The translations under genes and the position numbers were made by a program. The notes under the pieces are model-generated. The model was not told the origin of the DNA. It was given only the letters and a program-made list of their open reading frames with translations, and did not search any database. Positions 44,469 through 53,754 of a stretch of 64,000 nt of DNA are shown in pieces. Numbering within the stretch: position 1 is the stretch's first letter; each line of letters opens with the position of its first letter. The stretch spans positions 248,001-312,000 of the forward strand of contig CANJLH010000002.1 of assembly GCA_947475415.1 (NCBI GenBank), in the 5' to 3' direction. The stretch is from Caulobacteraceae bacterium (GTDB lineage Bacteria > Pseudomonadota > Alphaproteobacteria > Caulobacterales > Caulobacteraceae).

Positions 44469-46241
44469 TCATAGTGCATCCTTCGTCGGACCGGAATGCG
44501 CCCGGCGCGCGGCCCGTTCGGCGAAACGCGAGGGCGTCACCAGCGCCTGCAGCGCCGCCGGGAGCGGTGAGGGGGCGCCCAGCGCCAGGGCCGCCACATG
44601 CTCGGCAAGCAATGGCGCCTGGGTGAACCCGCGCCCGCCAAATCCGCTGAGCAGGAACAATCCGTCTTCGAGAGGGCCCGCCAGCGGCAGGTGGTCGGCG
44701 CTCGCCGCCCGGATGGAGGCGCGGCCGCCAAGCCGGGCCGGGTCGATATCGGCCGCCAGATCTGGAAACTTCGCCGCCAGCGTGGCGAGGTTGCGGGCGT
44801 GGTCGGCTGCGCGCAGGTCCGAACCGGTCTCGCCCCGGTCGTGGGTGGCGCCGAACAGCAGGCCCGAACGGGCCGGAACCACATAGCCGCCCCAGGCCGC
44901 CGCGCGGGGTGGGCTGACGCCCTCGGCCCAGCTCAACTGGCCGCGGACCGCCGTCAGCGCTGGGGCGGCCGCGGCGAGATCCTGGCTTCCCAGGCCGGCG
45001 GCGAGGATCACCGCGTCGGCCCGGGCGATCAAGCGGCCCTCGGCGTCCAGCGCGGACCAGCCCGCCCCGTCCCGATCCAGCCGCGCCACGCGGGCGCGCA
45101 CCGACTGGCCGCACCAGGCCGCGAGGATCGGCGCCGGGTCGATGACCAGGGCCGCGCACAGGTCCAGACCGCCGTCAGCGGAGAGGGCCTGCATTGACCC
45201 GGGTTCGAAGAGATCGCTGGCGGCGACCCGTGCGAACCGTCCGGCGTCGCCTGGCTTGGCCGCCAGTTGTCGCACGCCCTGTCCGAGGATCGCTTCCGGG
45301 TGGCGGGCATAGAGCCGAACGCCGGAACGGAACGCCTGGGCGAACAGGCGCGCCTTGGCCCCAAGTCCGGCGTCGAGGCCCGGTGTCACCAGGGCGGCGG
45401 GATTGCCAGAGGCGCCGGCGCCGGGGCCCTCGGCGTCGATCACCACCGCCTCGCCGCCCAGGGCCCGCACGGCCCGCGCCGCCGAGGCCCCTGCGATACC
45501 GGCGCCGATGATCATAACCTTCGCGTGTGTGGGGTCCGTCGCCGCCCGGCCGGGCGCCCGCGCCTCCAGCCGTTCGCGCTTGCGGCCGAACCCCGGCCGC
45601 TTGGCCACCTCGAACCCTGCGCCGGCGAGGCCGCGTCGAACTTCGCCCGCCACCGTGAAGGTGGCCGCCATCGCCCCCGGGGCCGAGCGGGCCGCCACCA
45701 GGCTCAGAACCTCGTGACGCCACATGTCAGGATTGAGGGCAGGCGCGAAGCCGTCCAGGAACCAGGCGTCGGCCCGGCCGGTCCAGCCGCTCAGCGCCTC
45801 CGCCGCCTCCATCACCGCCAGATCGATCACCGCTGCGAACTCGGGCAGGTCTATGCGGTGCAGGCCGTTCGCGCGGCCCGGCCAGCGCTCGATCAGCAGG
45901 TCCGCCGTCTCGGCAAGTTCGGGCCAGGCGCTGAGCGCGCGCGCGGCTTCACCAGCGGACAGCGGATAGGCCTCAACGGTGAAGATATGCAGGTGGGCGT
46001 CCGCGGGCCGCTCGCGCCTCCACAGGTCGAGGAGGGCGGCGACGTTGAGTCCGGTTCCGAACCCCAGCTCACCCACCACGAACCGGCGCCGGCCTCGCCA
46101 GGCCTGAGGCAGGTCGCAACCTTGCAGGAACACAGCGCGGGTTTCCGCCAGCCCGTCATGGGCGGAGAAATAGATGTCGCCAAAGCGCCGCGAACGCGGT
46201 TGGCCGTCCTCGGTCCATTCAAGCGGGCTGTCGGCGTACAT
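44469..46241 (-). CDS. mnmC: Bifunctional MnmC (MnmD methyltransferase and FAD oxidoreductase)
   Basis: Completes mnm5s2U34 in tRNA anticodons. The N-terminal half (about 1-235) is the SAM-dependent methyltransferase, with VGELGFGTGLNVAAL and DAWFLDGFAPALNPDMW. The C-terminal half is a DAO-type flavin enzyme with IIGAGIAGASAARAV, AEGPGAGASGNPAALVTPG and LLSGFGGRGFTQAPLLAEH. Length 590 is somewhat short of E. coli MnmC (668) but both domains are present. Confidence 0.95.
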   Translation of the reverse strand: MYADSPLEWTEDGQPRSRRFGDIYFSAHDGLAETRAVFLQGCDLPQAWRGRRRFVVGELGFGTGLNVAALLDLWRRERPADAHLHIFTVEAYPLSAGEAARALSAWPELAETADLLIERWPGRANGLHRIDLPEFAAVIDLAVMEAAEALSGWTGRADAWFLDGFAPALNPDMWRHEVLSLVAARSAPGAMAATFTVAGEVRRGLAGAGFEVAKRPGFGRKRERLEARAPGRAATDPTHAKVMIIGAGIAGASAARAVRALGGEAVVIDAEGPGAGASGNPAALVTPGLDAGLGAKARLFAQAFRSGVRLYARHPEAILGQGVRQLAAKPGDAGRFARVAASDLFEPGSMQALSADGGLDLCAALVIDPAPILAAWCGQSVRARVARLDRDGAGWSALDAEGRLIARADAVILAAGLGSQDLAAAAPALTAVRGQLSWAEGVSPPRAAAWGGYVVPARSGLLFGATHDRGETGSDLRAADHARNLATLAAKFPDLAADIDPARLGGRASIRAASADHLPLAGPLEDGLFLLSGFGGRGFTQAPLLAEHVAALALGAPSPLPAALQALVTPSRFAERAARRAHSGPTKDAL

Positions 46242-46250
46242 CGTCGGCTA

Positions 46251-46280
46251 AACGAAAAGGGCCGCCCTTTCGGACGGCCC
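46251..46280 (-). terminator. Intrinsic terminator of the Ala-rich lipoprotein gene
   Basis: On the minus strand GGGCCGTCC-GAAA-GGGCGGCCC (one mismatch) is followed by TTTTCGTTT, 28 bases after the lipoprotein stop and just before mnmC. This is a textbook stem with a T-tract, the clearest terminator in the window. Confidence 0.8.
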
Positions 46281-46307
46281 TCCGTAACGCATATTGGGTC
46301 GAGAAGC

Positions 46308-46610
46308 TTACTTCTTCTCAGCCATGGCGTCAGCAGCCGGAGCCGCGGCGGCGGCTGCGGCGTCAGCGGCCGGAGCCACTGCGGCGGCGGCGTTGCCGGC
46401 GGCGTCAGCGGCCGGAGCCACTGCGGCGGCGGCGTTGCCGGCGGCGTCAGCGGCATTGCCGGCGGCGTCAGCGGCGGCGCCAGCGGCGTCGGTCGCATTT
46501 GCGGCGGCGTCAGCGGCAGGCGCTTCCGCCGGCTTGTTGCAGGCGGCGACAGAAAGAGCGCCGACGGCGGCGCCGGCGACGAGCAGATTACGAAGAATGG
46601 CGGAGGTCAT
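46308..46610 (-). CDS. Alanine-rich repeat lipoprotein
   Basis: A 100-residue protein: signal peptide with lipobox LSVAAC, then a low-complexity tail of Ala/Asp/Asn/Gly/Pro built from AADAAGNAA-type repeats, ending AMAEKK. No known domain. GGAGG-like spacing and the signal peptide support the ATG at 46610. The repeat tail is encoded by a 42-base tandem repeat, so length may vary between strains. Ends at a strong terminator, so it is probably monocistronic. Confidence 0.75.
   Translation of the reverse strand: MTSAILRNLLVAGAAVGALSVAACNKPAEAPAADAAANATDAAGAAADAAGNAADAAGNAAAAVAPAADAAGNAAAAVAPAADAAAAAAAPAADAMAEKK
46360..46443. repeat. 42-base tandem repeat inside the lipoprotein gene
   Basis: Two identical 42-base units (46360-46401, 46402-46443), each starting GCGTCAGCGGCCGGAG, followed by a degenerate partial unit from 46444. 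The period is a multiple of three, so copy changes keep the frame. Confidence 0.8.
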
Positions 46611-46804
46611 GTACCTGTCCCCTAGACGAAGGTGTTGAACGCCCGACTTTCGCCGCCTCGCCATGTTTCCATGGTCCGAACTGCGATCACCGGCGCGTGA
46701 CCAGGAATATGCCGTGCTTTGCGCTGGGCGCAAGTGGTTTATTCACGCGCTCGTGATCACTTTTTTTGTTTCGGTCGTCGCGCCCTGACGGTCGGCGCGA
46801 ATCA

Positions 46805-47671
46805 TCACTCGTTCGGGATGGCCGACAGGGCCTCTTCCAGTTCCGCAAAGCTGGGCTGAGCATCCGACGGAACGTTGCCGCGGCCGATCTCGACGGAAAT
46901 TTGCGCGGCGTTGCCGTGCAGGTGGGCCACCAGGGTGGCCTGGATGATCCTGTAGAAAGCTGCGTCGCCGTCGATCACTTCTTTCAGCCGCGTCGCCATC
47001 GGCCCCACCAGGCCATAGGCCAGGAACACCCCCAGGAACGTTCCCACCAGGGCGCCGCCAATCATCTCCCCCAGCACTTCGGGAGGCTCGGTGATCGCGC
47101 CCATGGTCTTGATGACGCCCAGCACGGCCGCGACGATGCCCAGGGCCGGCAGGCCGTCGGCCATGGCGGTCAGGGCGTTGGCGGGGCCCAGGGCTTCATG
47201 GTGATGTTTCTCCAGCTGCTTCTCCATGGCGTCCTCGACCTGATGTGGATCCTCCAGGTTCATGGTCATCATCCGCAGGGTGTCGCAGATGAAGTCCACG
47301 GCGAAGTGGTCCTTCGAGATCTTCGGGAACCGCGAGAAGATGGTGGAGTCATGCGGGTTCTCGATATGGCTCTCCAGGGCGATCACGCCCTTTGACTTCA
47401 TGGTCTTGGTGAGCAGGAAGAGGAGCGACAACAGGTCGCGGTAGTCGGCCGCCTTCCACTTGGGCCCGGCGAACACCGTAGCGAAGCCACCGCCCGTCGC
47501 CTTGATCGTGGTCATCGAGTTGGAGATCATAAAGGCGGCCACCGCCGCACCCAGGATCGCCATAAGTTCGTGCGGCGCCGCATGGATGATCACGGCCAGG
47601 TTGCCGCCCGACATCAGGTAACTGCCGAACACTAGGCCGAACAGCAGCACGATCCCGATGATCTGAAACAT
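46805..47671 (-). CDS. motA: Flagellar motor stator protein MotA
   Basis: Stator ion-channel subunit, 288 residues, with four membrane segments (about 2-22, 32-50, 170-190, 202-222) and a large cytoplasmic loop between the second and third. FQIIGIVLLFGLVFGSYL and ADGLPALGIVAAVLGVIKTM are typical. No MotB is adjacent, as in Caulobacter, where the two genes are apart. ATG 47671 gives the family start; an in-frame ATG at 47707 adds 12 residues. Confidence 0.93.
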   Translation of the reverse strand: MFQIIGIVLLFGLVFGSYLMSGGNLAVIIHAAPHELMAILGAAVAAFMISNSMTTIKATGGGFATVFAGPKWKAADYRDLLSLLFLLTKTMKSKGVIALESHIENPHDSTIFSRFPKISKDHFAVDFICDTLRMMTMNLEDPHQVEDAMEKQLEKHHHEALGPANALTAMADGLPALGIVAAVLGVIKTMGAITEPPEVLGEMIGGALVGTFLGVFLAYGLVGPMATRLKEVIDGDAAFYRIIQATLVAHLHGNAAQISVEIGRGNVPSDAQPSFAELEEALSAIPNE

Positions 47672-47711
47672 GGATTGCCGGCCCCAGGAGTGATTGCGGC
47701 TCAGCATGGGC

Positions 47712-47724
47712 GTTAATGCTTAAC
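47712..47724. promoter_or_regulatory. GTTAA-TGC-TTAAC palindrome upstream of motA
   Basis: A perfect 5-3-5 palindrome 41 bases upstream of the motA start, in the gap to the divergent MFS gene. It holds two TTAA half-sites but with spacing three, not the seven of a full CtrA box. Motif match only. Confidence 0.3.
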
Positions 47725-47765
47725 GGCCCCTTTGCGTCGGGACAGGCGCGGCGTAACAGCGGCGA

Positions 47766-49067
47766 ATGTCCTCTTCCCTAGAGACGGGCGGCGGCCTGCC
47801 GCGGTCGACCTTCACTCTGCTCTTCGGCATCTCCGTGGTGACCGCCATGGGCAATACCGGGCTGATCTCGGTGATGCCGGCGATCGCGCGGGAGATCGGG
47901 ATTCCCGATGTGCTTGCGGCCTCGGTGTTCTCGTTCTCGTCGCTGCTATGGGCGATCACCTCTCCGTTCTGGGCCCGGGCGTCCGATCGCCATGGCCGCC
48001 GGCCGATGATCCTGATCGGCGTGGCGGGCTTCACGGTCTCGACAGTAGTCTGCGCCGTGGTCGTGCTGGCGGGCCTGAAGCACATGGCGGCGCCGCTTAC
48101 TATCTTCGGCCTGTTCTTCATTCTCAGGGCCCTGAATGGCCTGTTCGGCTCAGCCGCCAACCCGGCGGCCCAGGCCTATGTGGCTGAACACACGCCGCCG
48201 GAGGGGCGCACCAAGGCGATGTCCAGCCTGGCCGGCGGATTCGGTCTGGGCACAGTGTTCGGCCCGTTCATGGCGCCCTTGTTCGTCCTGCCGTTCGTGG
48301 GTCTGTCCGGCCCGCTGTTCGGTTTCGCCCTGCTGGGGGTTGCCCTGTGGGTGCTGTTGTGGCTGCGCTTGCCGGAAAGCCGGCCGCCGCTTGAGGCCGA
48401 GCGGGATCCCGAAGAGGGCCTCAGGCCGCCAATCTGGCGAGACCGGCGGGTGATTCCGTTCCTGATCTACGGATTTCTCGTGTCCATCTGCCAGAGCGGC
48501 CAGGGCCAGACCCTGGGATTCCTGATCATCGACAAGCTTGGGATCGCCCCCCTGCAGGCTCACGGGTTCATCGCCATCGCCATGATGTTTGGCGCGGTGG
48601 CCAGCCTGCTAGCCCAGTGGGGCCTAATCCCAATGTTCGAGATGACTCCGCGCCAATTGCTGCGCTGGGGTGTCGTGGTGGCGGCGGCCGGCAATCTGGT
48701 GGTGGCCATGGCGCCGGATTACTGGATCGCGGTGGCCGGCTACGCAATTTCCAGCCTGGGGTTCGGCCTGGCGAGGCCAGGCTTCACAGCTGGCGCTTCC
48801 CTCGCGGTGGGGCAGGCGGACCAGGCCCGCACCGCCGGCGCCATCGGCGCGGTGAACGGCGTCAATGTCGTCTTCGCCCCATTCTTCGTGCTGGCCTACA
48901 AAGGTTGGGCGCCGGGGCCGTTCCTGTTCGCGGGGATGACGATGGCCGCCATGGTCGTCTACGCCTTCCGGAATCCCCAGTTGCGCGCGGCGGACCCGCA
49001 TCCGGCGGGAACCTCGGCGGCGACCCAGGCGGCCCTGGAGCGCAGTGACGAAGGCCCCGCCGCCTAG
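47766..49067 (+). CDS. MFS transporter (TetA/drug-antiporter class)
   Basis: A 433-residue protein with 12 predicted membrane segments. The loop 2-3 motif ARASDRHGRRPMILIG is the MFS-A signature and NPAAQAYVAEHTPPEGRTKAM is the antiporter-type region. Likely effluxes a drug or metabolite, substrate unknown. Its 3' end overlaps the convergent transglycosylase gene by four bases. Confidence 0.87.
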   Translation: MSSSLETGGGLPRSTFTLLFGISVVTAMGNTGLISVMPAIAREIGIPDVLAASVFSFSSLLWAITSPFWARASDRHGRRPMILIGVAGFTVSTVVCAVVVLAGLKHMAAPLTIFGLFFILRALNGLFGSAANPAAQAYVAEHTPPEGRTKAMSSLAGGFGLGTVFGPFMAPLFVLPFVGLSGPLFGFALLGVALWVLLWLRLPESRPPLEAERDPEEGLRPPIWRDRRVIPFLIYGFLVSICQSGQGQTLGFLIIDKLGIAPLQAHGFIAIAMMFGAVASLLAQWGLIPMFEMTPRQLLRWGVVVAAAGNLVVAMAPDYWIAVAGYAISSLGFGLARPGFTAGASLAVGQADQARTAGAIGAVNGVNVVFAPFFVLAYKGWAPGPFLFAGMTMAAMVVYAFRNPQLRAADPHPAGTSAATQAALERSDEGPAA

Positions 49068-50335
49068 AGCGCCGCCGCGCCGCGCAGCTGCCGGACCATT
49101 TCCAGGGACAGATAGCCGTCGGCGGTGATGCCGTTGGCCTTTTGCCAGGCTCTTAGCGCCGCCCGGGTGTTCAGGCCCACGACCCCGTCCGGCGCGCCCG
49201 GATCAAATCCGAGTTTGGCCAGCGCCTGCTGCGCCGCGATGCGGTCGGAGAGCGCCAAAGGTGTCTCCGCCGGCCAGGCGCGCGCCAGAGGACCCGCGCC
49301 TCCGAAACGATCGGCCAGCAGGCCGACCCCCAGCGCGTAGGCGATCGAATTGTTGTATTTGCGGATGGCGAAGTGGTTGGCGAACAGCAGGAACAGCGGA
49401 CCGGCCGCGCCAGCAGGCGCCGCCAGTTGCGCGGGAGCGGCCAAGTCGATGGAAGTCCAAGCCCGGCCGTCTGCGCGCTTCAGGCCTTGCTCACCCCATT
49501 GCGCAACGGTGTCGCGAGGTCCCTCGGTCAAGCCAAAGTCGAACCCCGGCGGAGCCGTGACTTCACGGGCCCAGTCTTCGCCGCGCCGCCAGCCCGCAGC
49601 GCCCAACAGATTCGCGGCCGAGCAGAGCGCGTCCGCCCGCGAGCCCCAAATGTCGCGACGACCGTCGCCGTCACCGTCGACGGAGGTGCTCAGGAACGTT
49701 GTCGGAATGAATTGGGTCTGGCCCATGGCGCCGGCCCAAGAGCCCACCAGGCGCCCCCTGGGCTGCTCTCCCGAGGCGATGATCTTCAAGGCGGCGATGA
49801 GCTGATCCTCGGCGAAACCGCGCCGGCGGCCGTCGGCGGCCAGGGTGGCCATGGAGCGGACCACATCAAAGTTTCCCTGAATCGCCCCGAAGCCTGACTC
49901 CATAGCCCAGATGGCGATGGTGATGTCACCGGGTGGTCCGTAGCGTGCGCTCATCGCCGGCAGGAAGCTGAGCTCGGCGCGCTTGCGGCGCCCCACCGCG
50001 ATGCGATCCTCCGTGACCACGCCTTTGATATAGTCGCCCACCGGCTTGGAGAATTCCGGTTGGCGGCTATCCAGGGCCGAAACCCGGTCGTCCGGCGCCA
50101 GTCCCTTCAGTTCCCGTCCAAGCACATCCTCGGGCACGCCCGCCGCCACGGCCTTTGACCAGAATCCGCTTAGCCAGCGGTCGAAGTTCTCACTTCCGGA
50201 GGGGGTCAGCGTCGGCGGAACAGGTGTGACTATGCGGTTGGCGGCCTCAGCGTCGCGCGCCGGCTGCGATACTGTCTGGCTCGCGGGGGCGGCGCATCCC
50301 GCCAAAATGAAGGCCATGAAAGAACGACGATCCAT
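49064..50335 (-). CDS. Lytic murein transglycosylase, MltB-like with PG-binding domain
   Basis: A 423-residue lipoprotein (lipobox FILAGC, Cys14). The catalytic domain contains [21 protein letters not shown], where Glu is the active-site acid, and [14 protein letters not shown]; a C-terminal peptidoglycan-binding module follows ([20 protein letters not shown]). Cleaves glycan strands to 1,6-anhydro products in the periplasm. Confidence 0.92.
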   Translation of the reverse strand: MDRRSFMAFILAGCAAPASQTVSQPARDAEAANRIVTPVPPTLTPSGSENFDRWLSGFWSKAVAAGVPEDVLGRELKGLAPDDRVSALDSRQPEFSKPVGDYIKGVVTEDRIAVGRRKRAELSFLPAMSARYGPPGDITIAIWAMESGFGAIQGNFDVVRSMATLAADGRRRGFAEDQLIAALKIIASGEQPRGRLVGSWAGAMGQTQFIPTTFLSTSVDGDGDGRRDIWGSRADALCSAANLLGAAGWRRGEDWAREVTAPPGFDFGLTEGPRDTVAQWGEQGLKRADGRAWTSIDLAAPAQLAAPAGAAGPLFLLFANHFAIRKYNNSIAYALGVGLLADRFGGAGPLARAWPAETPLALSDRIAAQQALAKLGFDPGAPDGVVGLNTRAALRAWQKANGITADGYLSLEMVRQLRGAAAL

Positions 50336-50479
50336 GGGTCACCTATAGGCGCATCCGCCCGGTCCGACTATCCCATGCCCGCGCCGGCGGCTTCGGCGTT
50401 GACTTGGGCGGAGGCCGCCCGTATATGCCGCCGCTCTCAATCCCCGGCCGACCGGGGTCGTTCGGCGTGGATACGGGTC

Positions 50480-50605
50480 ATGAAGGTCAGAAGCTCCCTC
50501 AAATCGCTCAAGACTCGCCACCGCGACTGTAAGGTCGTGCGCCGCAAGGGCCGGGTCTATGTGATCAACAAGACCAACCCGCGGTTCAAGGCCAAACAGG
50601 GCTGA
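50480..50605 (+). CDS. rpmJ: 50S ribosomal protein L36 (zinc-free type)
   Basis: A 41-residue protein, [20 protein letters not shown] then [21 protein letters not shown], with only one cysteine and so lacking the Zn ribbon of C+ L36. This C- type replaces the zinc form when zinc is short in some bacteria, but in alphaproteobacteria it is commonly the main copy. Confidence 0.95.
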   Translation: MKVRSSLKSLKTRHRDCKVVRRKGRVYVINKTNPRFKAKQG

Positions 50606-50613
50606 TGCGATTT

Positions 50614-50639
50614 CGGTCGGCCCGTGACGGGCGCGACCG
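50614..50639. terminator. Bidirectional hairpin between rpmJ and the DUF2147 gene
   Basis: CGGTCG-GCCCG-TGA-CGGGC-G-CGACCG: nearly perfect 11-bp stem with one bulged G, between convergent genes. Flanking TTT on the left suits the minus-strand gene. Confidence 0.55.
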
Positions 50640-51056
50640 TCACCCCTCGATCTTCCGCCAGACCTGAGTCTTGCAAAGCAGGCCGCCCACTAAGCAGCCC
50701 CTTGCGCGCAATGTGGACCCGTCCACCTGCACCGCCGTGCCATTGAACGTGGCGTTGATGTCGGGCACGAACACCTTGCCCTTCCAATTGCCGCTGGCCT
50801 GATGAACGAAATCCCGGAATAGTTGCAGCCCGACCAGTTCCTTGCCTGACCCCTCCAGGGAATCGCGCCTGGCCTTTTCGCTGGCCCAGATCACATTGCC
50901 GCAAGCCGCATTCGCTCCGCAGGCGGCGATCTTAACGTGCACGGAATTCTTCGGGTTGCGCCACACCCCGTCGATCGCGGTGTCGGCCAGCGAGGCCGAT
51001 CCAGCGAACAGACCAGCCGCTGCCGCGAACGCAGCCAGAGCCGTTCTGCGAATCAT
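50640..51056 (-). CDS. DUF2147 secreted protein
   Basis: A 138-residue exported protein: signal peptide 1-24 (ends SLADT), then the DUF2147 pattern GVWRNPKNSVHVKIAACG, NVIWASEKAR, GKVFVPDINATFNGTA and GCLVGGLLCKTQVWRK. Four cysteines could form two disulfides. ATG 51056 has GGAGGA upstream. Function unknown; periplasmic. Confidence 0.85.
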   Translation of the reverse strand: MIRRTALAAFAAAAGLFAGSASLADTAIDGVWRNPKNSVHVKIAACGANAACGNVIWASEKARRDSLEGSGKELVGLQLFRDFVHQASGNWKGKVFVPDINATFNGTAVQVDGSTLRARGCLVGGLLCKTQVWRKIEG

Positions 51057-51288
51057 TGAAGTCCTCCGAACTTTCGCCGCCGCACCCATACTACTGCAGC
51101 GCAAGCTTCCGCCAGATGCGGACGGCTCGCAACTCGCATACCGCACATGAGTGGGTGGTGAATGGCGATGTTCACCTAGGCTTCAGGGTCGAGGACGAGG
51201 GCGCATCAGGGAAGAAGGTGTGGCGCATGACGCCCGCGCAGCCTTAGGCTTAGCGTCGGTCGAACAGCCCAGCGATGGAGGATGTCCC

Positions 51289-52446
51289 ATGCCCCGGCAT
51301 TTTCTGGTGGATGCTGACGCCCATGTGGTCGAACCCGTGGATCTGTGGACACGCGCCGCGCCACGCGGTCGCGAGAAAGAGGTTCCCCGTTATGAGACCG
51401 ACGCCGAAGGCATGGTCGCCATGTGGGTGGGCGAGCACCGGGTCTCCAAGCCGCGAAGGCCCTCCGAGGAGGAATATTACGCCGGCGAGGCGAAAACGAC
51501 CGTCAACGATGCGTCCCTGCGTCTGGCCTACATGGACGACACCGGCTTCTGGGCCCAGGTGCTATATCCCGGCGTGGCGGGTGTCGTGCTGGGCCGGTTG
51601 CTGTCCATACGGGACGCGGAGGTGCTGAACCATTGCGTGCGCACGTACAACGACTGGATCGCCGACTGGACGCGATCGTCCAACGGCCGGCTGGTCCCGA
51701 TCGCCCTGTTGCCGCTGCAGGAAGTCGGCAGCTCTGTGCAGGAGCTTGAGCGGGCGGTGGCGATGGGCCATCGGGGCGTGTTGTTCCCGCATAGGCCGCA
51801 GGAAATGGGCCTTCCGCTGATTACCGACCGGGCCTGGGACCCGATCTGGGCGGCCTGCGCAACCGCCGGAATTCCCCTCGCCTTCCATGGCGGGTTCGGC
51901 GACGACCTGAATCGAAAGCGGCTCTACAATCCCGAATGGCGCAATCTCGGCTATGCGGCGGCAGCCTCCATCGGCTCGATCACCGCCTTCCTGGACAACA
52001 TGGACGTACTGATGACGATCATGTTTTCCGACATCCTGCTGCGCTTTCCGGGCCTGAGGATCGCCTCGGCGGAGTCTGGCTTCGGCTATGTGCCCTTCCT
52101 GCTGGAGGCCGCTGACTGGCACTTCCGCGCCACCGGCATGGACAAGGAGCGGCCGGAATTCAAAGAACCACCCAGCTTCTATTTCCGCCGTCAGGTCTAC
52201 CTCACCTATTGGTTCGAACAGGCTGGCCCCGGCGCGCTGCTGGAGTTCGTGGGGCCCGACAGGCTGATGTTCGAGACCGATTTTCCCCATCGCACCAGCC
52301 TCTATGGTCAGTCAAAGACCACCGGGCGGGACTTGGCCGAGATCGTCGAGGCTCGCGTGCAATGCATTCAGCCCGAACATCGCAACAAGGTGCTCTGGGG
52401 CAACGCCTGCGACCTCCACGGCGTCGTACGCCCGCCAGCAGGATAG
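51289..52446 (+). CDS. Amidohydrolase-2 family protein
   Basis: A 385-residue metal-dependent hydrolase or decarboxylase of the amidohydrolase-2 (ACMSD-like) class. The start DADAHVVEP carries the first metal ligand region; FHGGFGDD and MFETDFPHRTSLYG give the later His and Asp. Relatives decarboxylate or hydrolyse aromatic or heterocyclic acids. GGAGG stands upstream of ATG 51289; the 230 bases before it show no other gene. Confidence 0.85.
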   Translation: MPRHFLVDADAHVVEPVDLWTRAAPRGREKEVPRYETDAEGMVAMWVGEHRVSKPRRPSEEEYYAGEAKTTVNDASLRLAYMDDTGFWAQVLYPGVAGVVLGRLLSIRDAEVLNHCVRTYNDWIADWTRSSNGRLVPIALLPLQEVGSSVQELERAVAMGHRGVLFPHRPQEMGLPLITDRAWDPIWAACATAGIPLAFHGGFGDDLNRKRLYNPEWRNLGYAAAASIGSITAFLDNMDVLMTIMFSDILLRFPGLRIASAESGFGYVPFLLEAADWHFRATGMDKERPEFKEPPSFYFRRQVYLTYWFEQAGPGALLEFVGPDRLMFETDFPHRTSLYGQSKTTGRDLAEIVEARVQCIQPEHRNKVLWGNACDLHGVVRPPAG

Positions 52447-52478
52447 CTGGCGTCGCCGAGTTGTAACGGCCCGTCTGC

Positions 52479-53066
52479 CTACCCACGTCCTTCGCGCACG
52501 AATTCCAGGAATTCCTGGCGGGTTCTCGGGTCGTCGCGCACCACGCCCAACAGCGTGCTGGTGGTCAGGCGGGAACCGGGGGTGTTCACGCCCCGCATGG
52601 TCATGCAGCTGTGTTCGCTTTCGATCACTACGCCAACACCGCGGGGCTTGAGGATTTCCTGGATGGCGCCGGCGATCTGGGCGGTGAGCTTTTCCTGAAT
52701 CTGCAGGCGCCGGGCGAATCCCTGAACCACCCGGGCCAGCTTGGAAATGCCGACCACGCGATCGGTCGGCAGATAGCCGATGTGGGCCTTGCCCAGGAAC
52801 GGCAACATATGGTGCTCGCAGAATGAGACCACCCGGATGTCGCGCAGGACGACCAGTTCGTCATAGCCGGCCACTTCTTCGAAGGTCCGCGCAAGATAGT
52901 CGCGAGGGTCCGCCTCGTAACCAGCGAACAACTCCTTGTAGGCCCGTGCGACCCGGGCGGGTGTCTCCAAAAGCCCTTCGCGACCGGGGTCGTCGCCGGC
53001 CCATTCGATCAGCACGCGCACGGCGGCTTCGGCTTCCTGTTGGGTGGGGCGGGTTTTGGCCATCAT
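52479..53066 (-). CDS. folE: GTP cyclohydrolase I
   Basis: First enzyme of folate/tetrahydropterin synthesis, 195 residues. The Zn ligands are in [10 protein letters not shown] (Cys83, His86) and [10 protein letters not shown] (Cys154); [10 protein letters not shown] and [12 protein letters not shown] are the other signatures. The open frame extends 180 codons upstream without homology; the start MMAKTRP at 53066 is chosen. Confidence 0.96.
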   Translation of the reverse strand: MMAKTRPTQQEAEAAVRVLIEWAGDDPGREGLLETPARVARAYKELFAGYEADPRDYLARTFEEVAGYDELVVLRDIRVVSFCEHHMLPFLGKAHIGYLPTDRVVGISKLARVVQGFARRLQIQEKLTAQIAGAIQEILKPRGVGVVIESEHSCMTMRGVNTPGSRLTTSTLLGVVRDDPRTRQEFLEFVREGRG

Positions 53067-53141
53067 GGTCTCCACATCGCCTCCGAAAGGCACTAGGGTC
53101 CGCGGCCTTGCGCAACCCCCTGTTCCTTGAGAGGCGCCATC

Positions 53142-53408
53142 ATGGCCGACGACAGCCCCAATATCGACGTGCTTAACGCTTCGGCGCAAGGCCAACTGAA
53201 AAGCATAGTCGAACGCATCGAGCGTCTGGAGGTGGAAAAGGGCGAACTGGCGGAGCAGATCAAGGAGGTTTTCGCCGAGGCCAAGGGTAACGGCTTCGAC
53301 GTGAAGATCCTTCGTAAGGTGGTGCGGCTGCGCAAGCAGGATCGCGCCAAGCGTCAGGAGGAGGAGGCGATTCTCGACCTGTATCTGTCGGCGCTCGGCG
53401 AGATTTGA
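53142..53408 (+). CDS. gapR: GapR (DUF2312) nucleoid-associated protein
   Basis: An 88-residue, highly conserved alphaproteobacterial protein that clamps overtwisted DNA ahead of replication and transcription forks. [20 protein letters not shown] and [20 protein letters not shown] are nearly identical to Caulobacter GapR. ATG 53142 matches that protein's start. It diverges from folE and overlaps the next gene by four bases (TTGA). Confidence 0.96.
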   Translation: MADDSPNIDVLNASAQGQLKSIVERIERLEVEKGELAEQIKEVFAEAKGNGFDVKILRKVVRLRKQDRAKRQEEEAILDLYLSALGEI

Positions 53409-53713
53409 AGCGCAAACCACCGGATCGGAAGGCGCAGGCCAAGCGCGCCGCGCTGAGCGCCCTGAAGCGTGCGCGCCGCATGGCCGACCGCGCCGGGGTG
53501 GCCCTCTCCGAGTGGGAGGGCGAGTTCTTGGGATCGGTTGAGGACCGGCTGAAAAGCTATGGCCGGGCCTTTGGTGACCCCGAGAAGGGCGGGACGGGTG
53601 AGGCGCTGTCAATGCGCCAGCACGTCAAGCTGAAGGAGATCTCGGCGAAAGCGAAAGGCGAAGCGTCTTCCAACCGGCAGCGAGGCCGGCGCAAGGGGCC
53701 GGAAACGCCCTAG
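53405..53713 (+). CDS. Small basic hypothetical protein coupled to gapR
   Basis: A 102-residue protein rich in Lys and Arg, with an Ala/Arg-rich helical N-terminus ([19 protein letters not shown]) and a Lys-rich tail ending RRKGPETP. The family is unrecognised. It starts at TTG inside the gapR stop, so it is probably made with GapR. DNA or RNA binding is possible from charge only. Confidence 0.6.
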   Translation: MKRKPPDRKAQAKRAALSALKRARRMADRAGVALSEWEGEFLGSVEDRLKSYGRAFGDPEKGGTGEALSMRQHVKLKEISAKAKGEASSNRQRGRRKGPETP

Positions 53714-53754
53714 CCGCGTATTTGTACTGACCGATCAATGCTGCCAGGCCGTGT

